A DNA stretch of 64,000 bases from Lycorma delicatula (taxonomy: Eukaryota; Arthropoda; Insecta; Hemiptera; Fulgoridae). Made by a program: the position numbers and the translations under genes. The stretch lies in NCBI RefSeq assembly GCF_047948215.1, contig NC_134456.1:12487730-12551729 (forward strand), given 5' to 3'. A model generated the notes under the pieces. The model was given only the letters and a program-made list of their open reading frames with translations, made no database searches and was not told the DNA's origin. This document shows positions 22,760 through 35,768 of this stretch, one piece after another. Each line of letters opens with the position of its first letter. The stretch's first letter is position 1.

Positions 22760-24644
22760 TTGGATCGTAAAAAGTAAACATTTGCACAGAAGTGATACCC
22801 TATTTTTGACATGACCACTATATTTTCCTCTTTACTATAACTAGAGTAGCTATATTGAAAGAGAAAGTAAAATCTTCTAAGAAATCTTTCGCATTGTGAG
22901 GATAGGTTTTAGTTACTTAAAACCTGAAGGGGATTTTTTTAAAAAGATTTCAGAACAAGAATTATTAAGTATTAAGTAGAATTTTATTAAGAAATATATT
23001 TTGGAATTTTTATTATAGTTTCCCTTTACGGGCAATAAATAAAATTTCATTCCTGGAGGAACACTGAGTAGTTAGATTTTTACTCCCATTTTTGTTATCG
23101 CTGACTCCATGTTTACTTTTGTGTTGGATTTGTTACACAGTACAATAGAAGATTTAAAAAAATAAAAATGAATGAATAGCTATAGTTAACATATGTAAAT
23201 TTGTATATCTTTACCATAAATCTCATAAACGTTAACGAAGTTTAATCTTTATTTTGGCGATAGTAAAAATGATAAAAAATATATTTTTTTTTTTCATTCT
23301 AGGCATTGTATAACAATTTTTACAAAGTAACTTCAAAATTTTTTAAAGGTTAGAAGTAAAATTACAAAAAGGAGAAAAAAATCGAGCTTTTATAAAAATT
23401 TAAACGACTAATTATAAATTAAATAATGTAGAAGAACTGATTTTAATTTGATAATTAGTATAAATTTAAAAAAAAAAATTGCCAATTAATGATAGCTCAG
23501 AAAAAGGTGTTTTCATTTGTAATTCAAGTCACAAGGTTGTATAAATATTATTTTACGCGGCACTTAACACAAGAAAATCAGTGAAGCATTTCTGAAATTA
23601 CAGGAACGTAAACGACCAAACAAAAATTGGCCAAACATCAAAGTCTCTTATCTTCATAGGGTCTTATAAAGACAGAGAAGTTTAAAATTGTATTATAGCA
23701 CTAAATAAACTCCTTAAATATAATATTTATTCTAAGAATTGGTTCTTACATAATAATGTTGAATTTTCTTACAATTTTGTTAAAATTGTTATAATTTAAA
23801 AGTTAAAATATAAAAACTTGAGCAAAAGTTATACAATCGTTATAACCATAACGTTTGAATGCGACTTGATGAATCATTAATCACCCTCGAAAATGAAATA
23901 GTCGTTACGAAGAATACAATGCCAGGTTTACTAAGACAATGAGCGATGAAGTGGTTTCCTGATGTTACTTTATTGAATTTAGTATATAGTACCGCACTTT
24001 AAATAACAAGAACTTCAAAATTCAGGTAATACTTAATTCTAAAGGAAAAATTTCTCTCTATTTACTGCAAAGACTGGTGTAGTTATCGTTACTTTTAAAG
24101 AAAACAGTTCTAATTGATGTCGTTTATATTTCAGATATTTTACATGCTTCACAGAAAATAGGAAAAACTAATAAGATCATATATATGTTACCTTGTATTC
24201 TAAAAATTTCCTTTTTTTATAAATATTTGAAACTAAGGAAAAGAAGTCTGTCACAAATGGTTACATCTGTTTTGATCGTAAAATATCACGCAGGCAAATT
24301 TCACGATAATTTTGTTAATTAATTCTGATAATATTAGTTATTCGAATAATATAAGAATTGTAAAAATAACGTATATGATTAAAATAGCTATATTTTCACT
24401 CGTTGACATTCAATTTTCGGAACACTTCAGTAAAAACTACATTTAACAGAAATGAATATCTCCAATGAATTGAGATAAATAAATTAGTTAATTCAGTCGT
24501 TTTTCTTAATAATCATTATTAATTTACTTTTATTATATTTTTAAGAGAAGAGTTTATTAAATAAAATAAATTAATGGGAAATTTAAGTCATTTTTAAATA
24601 TTTACACTAATATAAGAGATTTTTAAGTCATCTATGATCACTCC
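22760..24644. other. AT-rich non-coding DNA
   Basis: No gene, repeat family or RNA gene recognised. Confidence 0.4.
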
Positions 24645-25925
24645 AGTTAATGTTTTTTTTTTGTCTTCAGTCATTTGACTGGTTTGATGCAGCTCTCCAA
24701 GATTCCCTATCTAGTGCTAGTCGTTTCATTTCAGTATACCATCTACATCCTACATCCCTAACAATTTGTTTTACATATTCCAAACGTGCCTGCCGACACA
24801 ATTTTTTCCTTCTACCTGTCCTTCCAATATTAAAGCTACTATTCCAGGATGCCTTAGTATGTGGCCTATAAGTCTGTCTCTTCTTTTAACTATATTTTTC
24901 CAAATGCTTCTTTCTTCATCTATTTGCCGCAGTACCTCTTCATTTGTCGCTTTATCCACCCGTCTGATTTTTAACATTCTCCTAAAGCACCGCATTTCAA
25001 AAACTTCTAACCTTTTCTTCTCAGATACTCCGATCGTCCAAGTTTCACTTCCATATAAAGCGACACTCCAAACATGCACTTTCAAAAATCTCTTCCTGAC
25101 ATTTAAATTAATTTTTAATGTAAACAAATTATATTTCTTACTGAAGGCTCGTTTCGCTTGTGCTATTCGGAATTTTATATCGCTCCTGCTTCGTCCATCT
25201 TTAGTAATTCTACTTCCCAAATAACAAAATTCTTCTACCTCCATAATCTTTTCTCCTCCTATTTTCACATTCAGCGGTGCATCTTTGTTATTTCTACTAC
25301 ATTTCATTACTTTTGTTTTGTTCTTGTTTATTTTCACGCGATAGTTCTTGCGTAGGACTTTATCTATGCCGTTCATTGTTTCTTCTAAATCCTTTTTACT
25401 CTCGGCTAGAATTACTATATCATCGGCAAATCGTAGCATCTTTATCTTTTTACCTTGTACTGTTACTCCGAATCTAAATTGTTCTTTAACATCATTAACT
25501 GCTAGTTCCATGTAAAGATTAAAAAGTAACGGAGATAGGGAACATCCTTGTCGGACTCCCTTTCTTATTACGGCTTCTTTCTTATGTTCTTCGATAGTTA
25601 TTGTTGATGTTTGGTTCCTGTACATGTTAGCAATTGTTCTTCTATCTCTGTATTTGAACCCTATTTTTTTTTAAATGCTGAACATTTTATTCCAGTCTAC
25701 GTTATCGAATGCCTTTTCTAGATCTATAAACGCCAAGTATGTTGGTTTGTTTTTCTTTAATCTTCCTTCTACTATTAATCTGAGGCCTAAAATTGCTTCA
25801 CTTGTCCCTATACTTTTCCTGAAACCAAATTGGTCTTCTCCTAACACTTCTTCCACTCTCCTCTCAATTCTTCTGTATAGAATTCTAGTTAAGATTTTTG
25901 ATGCATGACTAGTTAAACTAATTGT
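24645..25925 (-). pseudogene. RTE-like LINE, RT to C-terminus (copy A)
   Basis: The poly(A) end is at about 24651-24660. On the minus strand, fingers-region RT motifs come first (EDQFGFRKS at 25671-25856, then a Leu-Glu-Lys-Ala-Phe-Asp block). After a frameshift in a T-run near 25670 the frame at 24771-25625 continues with GVRQGCSLSPLLFNLYMEL, the catalytic FADD box (MLRFADDIVILAE), a thumb region with FCYLGSRITKDG, and the C-terminal block with SVALYGSETWTI and a Gly-His-Ile-Leu-Arg-His motif. The extreme C-terminus is frameshifted. This is the 'endonuclease-reverse transcriptase' type common in arthropods. The endonuclease is missing through 5' truncation. Confidence 0.85.
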
Positions 25926-27377
25926 TTTGTGTTCTTCACATTTAATGTATTTATTAAAGTATTTAATGTATTAAGTTAAAGTATTTTTTTTTTAATTCTA
26001 CAAACTAAAACGGATAAAAAATATAATTACTTTTAATAATCGTATTCTTAAAAATTTAAGTACAAGAATATTAAATATGTTATTAAATTTAACCTAATAA
26101 TTGAATTAAATGGCAAAATTCTGTTTGTTATTCATTAATTAACCGCTGACCCACTTTATTCACACGTTATTTACGAACATGAATTATGAGCATGATTAAT
26201 AAAAAGAATTAATTTATAGAGAAATCATGAGTTAAGTAACTTGTACTTATAAAAGTTCCAAAACTATTTGAATTGGACAGGAAGTATTATTCTATTAAGA
26301 ATTCTGTTCACATCTTTTCACTCGGTAAAGAAATATTCTAGAAAGATAAATATTGAGTTACTTTATCTGGTAATTATGTGCATTATATTACCAAAATAGC
26401 GGAAAGTTTAAAATTAAAACTAATATTTGTTTAGTTTAAAAAAACAGTATAAGTAAATAATATATTAATTTACAATTAGAAATTAGAGACGCACATTAAG
26501 TTTAAAAAGAGAAAATACAATTATGTATGACAGTCATTCAGGTGTTGTCTCTAAGCAAATTTAATATTGTGTGTAAAAGGATGTAAAACCTATTTTTTTT
26601 TTCTTGAAAAGATGAATCAATTTTTAATAATCAACTATTTACATAATAGTGTATACTTAAAAATTAATTATAGGATTATACGAATGCAAAATATTTTACC
26701 AGATAAAATAATAAAAGTAATGTTTTTTCTTATTAGTCATCTTTGTTAGTAGGTTATGACAATACAACAATCTAACAGTATAATAGTTTTTTCTTTTTTT
26801 TTAATTATCACACGTAAATAATTAAACAACACTTATCACATGATGCATATATTTTTTATAAAATATGAGATGTAAAATAACAGGAATTAAAGATAAATTT
26901 AGTTAAAAGATAAATAATAAAAAAAACCAATAAGAAACTTTCTCGACTTTAAAATAGTATTTACAGTTTGTTATTCTTTATACGAGTTCCACGTATTACG
27001 GTAATTTTATTTTAAATAAAATAAAATAAAATTTTATTTTATGAAATTGATTATAAAGTCGATGATCACCCGTAGTCATTAATCATGTTATGATCCGTGA
27101 TCATTTTATGAAATTAAAATAATGAAATTTTAAGAAATAAAAATATACAATTTATAGAAATTTTAAACAAAATTCTGCCCTAGGATTAAATTAATTTCCA
27201 GCCACCCGTCGTTAATATAAGCAGTATATTTGTAAGTGTGGTTGTAGATTTGCCACCGTTATTGTTTATTCTGTTATTTAAAACATGTAAAAAACATTAT
27301 TTTGAGATGGTTAGAGATAGAACACAATAGATTTTTAAAATACATGACAATTTTTATTAATTTATTTTTACTTTAAA
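25926..27377. other. AT-rich non-coding DNA
   Basis: No gene seen. ATTTT/AAAAT-rich inverted stretches near 27008-27040. Confidence 0.4.
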
Positions 27378-27965
27378 TCTATATAAATAAAAATGTAAAT
27401 GTTCGTTTGTTCAAAATCGTAAATCTTCAAAAGTTCTTCACCGATTGTTTTGAAATTTTGACACAACGTTGCATTCATATACGCGCGCGTTTTTATAAAC
27501 CTACTATTTATATACTTAAGATGTCACATTTGTGACAGGTAAAAATATGCTTTTTTTGAAAAAAAACGCTATCTATTGGACGTAAAAGCAACACAAGCTA
27601 TAATAAATATTTTACCATTCAGTTTCAATGTTTCCGATATGTGTGTCCGCTATACACAAAAATCTACTGGACCGATTTACGCACGGGGAAAAAGGGGAAG
27701 AGGGAAAAATCGAAAAAGGAAACGGAAAAAGGAAATGGAAACGGAAAAGGATAAAAATAAAATGAGGAAAGGGGGACAGGAAAATGGGGGAAATAAATGG
27801 AAAGGGGAAATAGGGGGAAGGAAAAGGAAATATGGTAAAAATGAAAATTGGAAAAGAAATGGGGAAAATTTTGGAATGTAAAGGGGAAAGGGGAAAAGGG
27901 AAAGGTTGAAATTTGTGAAGTTCCGTAATGTTCATTTTGTGTTATCAAACTTCCAATTGTGTGCA

Positions 27966-28004
<39 letters not shown>

Positions 28005-28022
28005 CATTGCCGGGTCTGCTAG
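27378..28022 (+). mobile_element. non-autonomous Helitron-like element
   Basis: Starts with TCTATATAAATAAAAATG after an A and ends with GCATTGCCGGGTCTGCTAG before a T, the A-TC ... CTAG-T pattern of Helitron insertion. The first ~100 bp (CAAAATCGTAAATCTTCAAA and onward) resemble Helitron 5' ends in insects. There is no helicase. A purine-rich block (27680-27905) and a (TA)n run (27969-28001) fill the 3' half, and the run seems to have replaced the 5' arm of the usual terminal hairpin. Confidence 0.75.
27680..27905 (+). repeat. polypurine low-complexity tract
   Basis: About 225 bp almost wholly A and G, in GGAAAA- and GGGGAAA-like units. The open frames on both strands here (27576-27966) follow from the composition and are not genes. 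Confidence 0.9.
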
Positions 28023-28361
28023 TTAGAAATAAAATTAATGGACCGGTAACTTAAAAAAATCATAATTTATGAATCCGTAGTATTGATCGACCGATAAATA
28101 TCTTTACAAACTGACGATCTGTAACATTTATTCCAAAATTCTACAGAAAATGAGAGGCTGTAATAAAATGAAACAATAAAGTGAGCTGTATGTGCATTAC
28201 GCATTATTATGTATCGTTTAATACAATTCATAAAGCAAACACTAACCAGACAGTGTATTAAGTATTAATTACATAACTAACCCAATACAATACCGTTTTT
28301 GTTTTTTTTTTTTGCTTCTGTGCGTGGAAATATAGAGAAGGAATTTTGTAGCCTATAAAAA
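28023..28361. other. AT-rich spacer
   Basis: Nothing recognised between the Helitron and the next LINE copy. Confidence 0.4.
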
Positions 28362-29280
28362 ATGCCGTAATAAGAAAGGGAGTCCGACAAGGATGTTCCC
28401 TATCTCCGTTACTTTTTAATCTTTACATGTGACTAGCAGTTAATGATGTTAAAGAACAATTTAGATTCGGAGTAACAGTACAAGGTGAAAAGATAAAGAT
28501 GCTACGATTTACCGATGATATAGTAATTCTAGCCGAGAGTAAAAAGGATTTAGAAGAAACAATGAACGGCATAGATGAAGTCCTACGCAAGAACTATCGC
28601 ATGAAAATAAACAAGAACAAAAGTAATGAAATGTAGTAGAAATAACAAAGATGGACCGCTGAATGTGAAAATAGGAGGAGAAAAGATTATGGAGGTAGAA
28701 GAATTTTGTTATTTGGGAAGTAGAATTACTAAAGATGGACGAAGCAGGAGCGATATAAAATGCCGAATAGCACAAGCTAAACGAGCCTTCAGTAAGAAAT
28801 ATAATTTGTTTTCATCAAAAATTAATTTAAATGTCAGGAAAAGATTTTTGAAAGTGTATGTTTGGAGTGTCGCTTTATATGGAAGTGAAACTTGGACGAT
28901 CGGAGTATCTGAGAAGAAAAGATTAGAAGCTTTTGAAATGCGGTGCTTTAGGAGAATGTTAAAAATCAGACGGGTGGATAAAGCGACAAATGAACAGGTA
29001 TTGCGGCAAATAGATGAAGAAAGAAGCATTTGGAAAAATATAGTTAAAAGAAGAGACAGACTCATAGGCCGCATACTAAGACATCCTGGAATAGTCGCTT
29101 TAATATTGGAAGAACAGGTAGAAGGAAAAAATTGTGTAGGCAGGCCGCGTTTGGAATATGTAAAACAAATTGTTAGGGATGTAGGATGTAGAGGGTATAC
29201 TGAAATGAAACGACTAGCACTAGATAAGGAATCTTGGAGAGCTGCATCAAACCAGTCAAATGACTGAAGACAAAAAAATA
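28362..29280 (+). pseudogene. RTE-like LINE, RT palm to C-terminus (copy B)
   Basis: Plus-strand copy closely related to 24645-25925, starting at the GVRQGC block. It carries a stop where copy A has Glu (LYM-stop-LAV). The catalytic box reads FTDD instead of FADD. A small deletion near 28620 shifts the frame. The frame at 28626-29267 then gives an intact C-terminal half: YLGSRITKDG, LYGSETWTIG, a Gly-Arg-Pro-Arg motif and a Trp-Arg end. An A-rich tail follows, joined directly to a SINE-B. Confidence 0.85.
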
Positions 29281-29289
29281 AAAAATAAA

Positions 29290-29371
29290 AAATGCCATAT
29301 GCCTGACTGGGATTCGAACCATGGACCTCCGGATGAAAGGCCAAGACGCTACTACTCCGCCACGGAAATTG
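29290..29371 (-). mobile_element. SINE-B, copy 3
   Basis: Minus-strand tRNA-like head with the complement of a B box (GGGATTCGAACC) and of the anticodon arm (CCTCCGGATGAAAGGCC). It begins where the A-rich tail of the preceding LINE ends. Confidence 0.7.
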
Positions 29372-29711
29372 GCATTTTGTGTATCAACATTTATTTTTTT
29401 TAAAGAAATTACAAACTAGAAACTTATAATTACACATGTTAAAAAAGTGAGTCATGTTTTTGAAAAAAAAATTAAGGTTACAAAGAACACACATTGTATT
29501 GCTCAATTTATATTTTTAATGAGAGTATAAATATTTTTTTTAATAAAACGGAAATATCTTAACACCTGAAGTAAGTGCTGAAATATATAACTAGGTAGGT
29601 TTCCAAGAAAAAAAATTACATCTTTTTTATTTATTAAGTTATTAATTTCAATTAAAAATCAAACGAAAGTTTGATTTTTGATTGAAATCTCGAAATTTGA
29701 TTGTGATTGTG

Positions 29712-30365
29712 ATCACGAAAAATTTCGGTTTTTAGAATTCAACAGAAATATCCATTTTGACCAATCCGGAATCCATTTTGACTAGTTTCGGCGTGACGTC
29801 AGTACGTACGTATGTATCTCGCATAACTCAAAAACGACTAGCCATAGGATGTTGAAATTTTGGATTTAAGACTGTTGTAACATCTAGTTAAGCACCTCCC
29901 CTTTTGATTGCAATAGACTGGACTAAAAATGTCCAAAAAAAGCCCGAAATCGAAAACATTTGGAGTTTAGACTTTTTCTTAATTGCAGTAATAAGCCCTC
30001 ATTAGAGAGCTTTTGAACGATATATCATAAGTGGTATTTATTTTCATCGGTTCCAGAGTTATAGCCAAATAAAAATTTAATTAATGAAATATTTGGATCT
30101 TACAAAGCGAATTGGTTCAAATCAGACTATTTTTTTCTTTTTTTAAATTTAAATATGTTGATTTATTAATAATTATTAACTTCTGATTTAAAAAACGTTT
30201 TACGATAAATAATAATTCAATTACATTAAAAAAAATTTTAAAAATGAAAAAATATCAGAAGTTAATAAAATAAAATTTTATGTAAGTTTCATTTTAAAAC
30301 AAATGTGTATATGTAATTTAATAGGCGTACAAGGAAGTAATGTAGTTTTCACATCAGAGTTTTTA
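29712..30365 (-). repeat. Repeat C, copy 3 (one end lost)
   Basis: Reverse orientation. The CGTACAAGGAAGT end is present at 30326-30338. The opposite inverted end is missing beyond GATCACGAAAAATTTCGG. Confidence 0.75.
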
Positions 30366-30656
30366 AAATACGATTAAAAAATGAATTTGTATAAGTCGGC
30401 TTTTTACACAGTCTTTTTGAATAATTTTCTGAATTAACTGGAGTTGATTTTATCACTCGTGCAACATGTAATTAATCCAACGGAATTACCTATAATTATA
30501 AGTAAAGGGAAAAAAATTAATAGTAATGGAAATATACTCCATGAAAATAAATAATATTTAACTTAAAACACTAATATTTAATGTAGCGAGTGATTTAAAT
30601 ACCATATTTTATGTTTACCTAATACAATAAATAGATATACATATTTCAAGATACGT

Positions 30657-30984
30657 GGTGTATTTCTTAATCTAACCCGTCGAATTGGTCTAGTAGTGAA
30701 TGCGTCTTCCCAAATCAGCTGATTTGGAATTCGAGAGTTCCACCGTTCGTGTCCTAGGCAGTCACTTTTATACGGATTTGAATACTAGATCGTGGATACC
30801 GGTATTCTTTGGTGGTTGGGTTTCAATTAACCACACATCTCAGGAATGGTCAAACTGAGACTGTACAAGACTGTACTCCATTTACACTCATACATATCAT
30901 CCTCATTCATCTTCTGAAGTAATACCTGAACGGTAATTCCCGGAGGCTAAACAGCAAAAGAAAGAAGGTGTATTTTTTAATCTA
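30657..30984 (+). mobile_element. SINE-A with 18-bp target-site duplication
   Basis: Full-length plus-strand SINE at 30675-30966, flanked by GGTGTATTTCTTAATCTA (30657-30674) and the same with one change (30967-30984). Confidence 0.9.
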
Positions 30985-32679
30985 ATGAGCATACAAAACT
31001 AAAAGATTTTGTTTTGTTACACTTAAAAACAATTTTAAATACTCATATAATACCGTTATTGTTTTCAAGCTATTCCATTTGACTTGTAAGATGTTACTTT
31101 TTTATTATAAAAATTTAAAAGTAATAACACAGCAGGTAATTAATGCTACGTTAATTTGTTACATTATTTTAAATATCTGTTTATAACTGAGTCAGATGTT
31201 CGTAGATGGATAAAATTATTTATTACTTATTCATTATTATACCCACTATGAAATCAGCGCACTTAAATATTTATATTTATAAAATGAAGTTGAATATTTA
31301 CTTAAAATTTACGTTTATTAATCAAGTCGTCATCTCTGAATTTTGAAATACAGTTTTTAAAAGAGTCTTTCAAAACTTCATCGTCAGTTAAAACAAATTG
31401 TTCATTCTAATAATACGTATTTAAAGTAAGTTTTATAGACCGGTTTAAATACCATATTTTTGTCAAGTAACCAAAATTCGTAAAAAGTGTTTTCATATAA
31501 AATGACGGCAGCCGAGAATTCCTTATCGTAGCTAACATAGAGAGGATGTAAACTTAAGCCGATCAAAGTGTTTATATTCAGTGAAGTGGCAGGATCTTTT
31601 TTATAAAATCATGACAAAAGAAAATACCATATCAAAAATGGACAACCATTTGAAGCAGTCTAGTTCATATTTTCTACAATATTTTTTTACGTATAACGAA
31701 ATTTATGGGTAAACTTTTTGTTATGTTTAGAAAAACAACGATTGTTACATATTAATTATAATTATAATTATAACAATTACAAATTTAAGAAAGCCAATTT
31801 CTATGATTTTTTATCTTTTTTTTTAGAAATTATGATTAGAATAAACTGTATGATTTTTCGAAATTTTGATTTGGCTTTGAATTAGAATTATTATTTACTA
31901 ATAAGTCTTTTCCTTGCATTTCTTTTTGAAAAATAGTGATTAAATGGAAATATCCGATTCAGTTTAAATATTATTAAAATAATAAAACTGAAATATAAAT
32001 ATATGCTTCAGAAAGCCTACTCTACACATTTTTAAATTAGTATACTTAAGGCATTAACCAAAATTGAGATTTTCTTAGACCGATGGAAAGGGCCGATGCA
32101 TAACTCTCGGGATTACATTTGCAACTTGCAAAGTGAAGTTGATTAAACTATTAAACCTTTCTTTAACTAAGTAACAAACAAGAAGAAATTTTAATTGGAA
32201 ACGGATTGTTTTAAGTTGAACGCATGTTAATTCACCGACTATAGCAGACCATTGCGAACTATATTTCTTCTACTTATTAAAGTAATAATAATAATGATAA
32301 TCCATTGATTTAGCGATATCTGTATCTCTCTGTATGAAAATATTATTACCCCATTTACTCCGCAATAAATATTATGCACATTACAACAGATGAAGTGACT
32401 TCTTAAAGTCACCTCAATTTTTATTAAAGGATATAAAGACATTCTTTGGAAGCCCTTATAATTTATCTTTAATAGCTCAAAAAACTAAAGGCTTTCCAAT
32501 AAATGGAAATTGTTAAGACTAAGGTAACAACCTTAAAGTTGTTAATAACCGTGAAGTTAAGGCTTATCAGGTAACAACCAAAATTGATAAATGGAATGAA
32601 GTAACAGGCTATATCAAAAGAATCTTAAAGACTAAGGATGAAGATGAAAGACTACAGGGCTATTAGTGTAGAATAGGGA
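30985..32679. other. AT-rich non-coding DNA
   Basis: No gene recognised. The stretch 32460-32640 has short open frames but no motif. Confidence 0.4.
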
Positions 32680-32987
32680 AGGGTGGATAGCCCCAGCGGT
32701 GAGAGTCGGCATACTGAGGTGTGCCGATTTCAGTGATCCGCTGGGGAATCCAAGGGAGCGTAGGTAAAAAATAAAAATAAAAGAAATGTTATGACACACG
32801 TTGCGATAGATCAAGGTATGACGTGAGGTCATCAATTTCAGTAAAAAATCTCAAAAGAGCCGACCTGCCATGCCGGATATTAAGCCGGTAGGCGGGGAGG
32901 CCCGTTAGAGTATAATGGACACTCCCCTGGGTTGTGAAATACCAATAAGTCGATCTGACCCGGAGGGGAGGGAAGAAAAAAAAAAAA
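32680..32987 (+). mobile_element. 3' UTR of an R1/I-like LINE
   Basis: GC-rich tail with the same blocks as the complement of 1617-1953: GATAGCCCCAGCGGTGAGAG, a segment with GCCGACCTGCCATGCCGG, then ACACTCCCCTGGG and a poly(A) at about 32975-32987. No coding part remains. Confidence 0.75.
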
Positions 32988-33003
32988 GGTAATAACCAAA
33001 AAA

Positions 33004-33298
33004 CCCACTGGGTTGGTCTAGTATGAACGCGTCTTCCCAAATCAGCTGATTTGGAAGTCGAGTTCCAACGTTCTTGTCCTAGTAAAGGCAGTCACTTTTA
33101 TACGGATTTGAATATTAGCTCGTGGATACCGGTGTTCTTTGATGGTTGGGTTTCAATTAACGACACATCACAGGAATGGTCGAACTGAAACTGTATAAGA
33201 CTACACTTCATTTACACTGATTCATATTATTCTCATTCATCTTCTGAAGTAATAATCTTCTGAACGGTAATTCCCGGAGGCTAAACAGGAAAAGAAAG
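33004..33298 (+). mobile_element. SINE-A after a LINE poly(A)
   Basis: Plus-strand SINE with the head CCCACTGGGTTGGTCTAGT. A small internal duplication (CTTCTGAAGTAATAAT) sits in the tail. GGTAAYAA-type sequence on both sides (about 32988 and 33298) may be its target-site duplication. Confidence 0.8.
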
Positions 33299-33311
33299 GT
33301 AACAAAAAAAA

Positions 33312-34212
33312 AATGCAGCAAATAGGACCACATCATATAATGCTGACTGCGTGTTATCTGGTGTTCCACCCATTGATCTACTGGTTAAGGAGAGGACCGA
33401 CAGGTGTGCTGGGATATCGGCTGACTTGGTTTGGGTTGTGATCTGTAATCTCTGGCAAGATAAGTGGCTGGCTGAGACGGCAACCTTGACGAGGATCCTG
33501 ATACCAGACCTGCAACTGTGGTGTTTAAAAATTTGGTAACCTCGACAATTACATTACACAAATGTTCACAAGCCATGGGAACTTTGGAAGCTATCTACAC
33601 CGTATTGTACAGAGCACGACACTGTTGAACACACCTTATTTCAGTGTCCCGAATGGGAGTAATATAGGGTTCGTACAGAGATTTCCGGCTTGACAGTTGC
33701 ATCCTTAGACTCACATGACTGGCTTCTAATGGGGGGCGTTGGACAGCCTCAACGGTGAGGATTGGTACGCCTTGGTGCGCCAACTCCAACGAACAGTTGG
33801 GGACTCCGTACATGACATGTATGAAGTTCCCAGCTGATCATCCTCCGGTCATCCTAGCGGTGACAGTTCCTTGTTGTGATGAAGATCTTCAGAACCCGTC
33901 ATCCACTAGGGGAGATTTAAGACTAGAGTCTCGGTGGGGATTCTTCTTGGGGACCCCTCATTTGAGGCATAAGACACAGACAAGAGCGAGACCCGGCCTT
34001 CGGCGCAGGGATAAAGGTTGCAGCTTAGCTGGATACGGAGTCTCCTCGCTGAGGGTTAGAGGCTGGCATAATAAAAAAGATCCAACCAGCGGGCCGACCT
34101 GCCTTGCCGGACGTACAGCTGGTGGACGGGACGTCCTGTTAGTGTTAAAGGACACTGCCCTGGGCTGAGTTATACTTAGCTGTGGATCCATCTCAAGGAA
34201 GGGGGAAAAAGG
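33312..34212 (+). mobile_element. R1/I-like LINE fragment (C-terminal RT end and 3' UTR)
   Basis: In interrupted frames the + strand reads VPPIDLLVKERTDR, then Trp-Gln-Asp-Lys-Trp, then EHDTVEHTLFQCPEWE, the C-terminal zinc-knuckle region of R1/I-type pol proteins. A GC-rich 3' UTR (about 33720-34200) ends in GGGGGAAAAAGG. Open frames at 33755-34168 and 33958-34191 lie in the UTR and are not credible genes. Confidence 0.75.
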
Positions 34213-34559
34213 TAACCAGATTATATTTAATTTGGACTATTCTTATTCTAAACTTTGCTGCAAAGATTTTTGAATTCTTATTATATAAAAAGATTTTTTG
34301 ACTACATTAAATATGAAATTTCCATTTTCAATACATTGTTATGGTAGGAATTCTAATTTTTTTTCTCTTGCTCAGTTTATTTCACCAGAGTTAAATACAT
34401 GGATCGAACTGCTTTTATTAATTTAGATTTCAGATAAACTTTATATTCATAAATTTTTGTGTCCTATTACAAACATAGCTAAACACTTTTAAGATGATTA
34501 AATATTATAATTTTTAATTCTTATTTAATCGACAGGATGTCATGTATAGTCTTTAATGA

Positions 34560-35560
34560 TATGAGATCTCTTGTCACTTTACAAATAGTTCTGGTGTGCC
34601 ATAGCTGAATCTACTTCTCTTCCTTTTTATAATTAATGATCTTCCTGACTAACTCAAGTTCCAAAATTCTGTTTTCGCTATTGATGTGGAACTTTATACA
34701 TCAATATACTCTGTTAAGGACTGTATTCTCTTACAATATTGACTTAAATAATATTATCAATGAATGGTTTGTTAAAAATAAACTAAGACTAAATATTTCT
34801 AAATTTAAATTCTTATTTTTTACAAGATAAAGAAATTTTTAACGTATACAATTACAAGTAGATGGTCAAAGGCTTGATAATGTCACATATTAAAAAGATT
34901 TCTGTGTAATAATGGATTCTTATCCTGATTTTAAAAATTATTTATCTCAGGTAGTACTAATAGGATAACTTGATTTTTTTGTTTCATTTTAAGCTTGATT
35001 AATGTTATTTATGTTAATGTTATTAATATTATTTTACGATTTTACTCTGCCACAGAAGAGGTAATTTAGAACTCGAGGTTTTAGTATGGCACCCTTTAAT
35101 AAAGGTGCAGTTTATGACGGTGAGAGAATTCAAAATAATTTATGAGGTACTTCTATTCAAAAAAATACAGTGTTTATTATCCTTTAACTCTCTCAACTGA
35201 CTCCATCTCACAAGAGATCTCTCTTGGCCAATTCTTAAAAAAATTTCACATCAGTTATTTTTTACAATATTTTGAATAACAATCACATTCTACAATATAT
35301 TAGTTTATCAAATTGTTATGTTTTTGGTAATAGGTCCAGACCACGTATTTTGTTTATCATTTTGTTTTGTTGAATAATTTCTATATATTTAGAACATTAC
35401 AACTGTCTAATAAATTAAACATAATTATTGATCGTTCCATTTTTTCTTTAGGGATCCCATTTTAATATGAGACATATTGTTTCTGTCCTGCAACATATTC
35501 TACAGGATGAATTCAGTAAAATACAAAACAGTATTAAGAATATTATTTAAAAATAAATTG
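34560..35560 (+). pseudogene. Jockey-like LINE reverse transcriptase remnant
   Basis: Plus strand, several frames. LLFINDLPD is read near 34620, then Val-Glu-Leu-Tyr where the FADD box should be (34680-34700), then DLNNIINEWFVKNKLRLNIS in the frame 34636-34830. Later a Trp-His-Pro segment near 35090 and a Leu-Leu-Ala block near 35220 follow. The order matches the palm-to-C-terminus of Jockey-type RTs. The catalytic Asp pair is lost. Confidence 0.7.
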
Positions 35561-35768
35561 TCATATATTTTGATTATCACATCTCTTTCGTTGAGATCTC
35601 ATGTATAAGTAAATTGCAAAAGACATTAGCTCAACATAAATATGTTTAGGCTAGAGTTGTATATAGAAAAAATGTCTTATATTGAATATAAAAGAAACTT
35701 CACGTAGTACGAAAATGATCGAATGAAAGTTTAAGCTTGAAAGAATATGTTTTGATTTCATTTTTTGC

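Noticed and set aside
27576..27966. Open frames of about 100 codons on both strands
   Set aside because: They come from the purine-only tract and have no protein-like composition.
33755..34168. 137-codon frame in GC-rich DNA
   Set aside because: It lies in the 3' UTR of an R1/I-like LINE fragment; related tails at 1617-1953 and 32680-32987 do not keep the frame.
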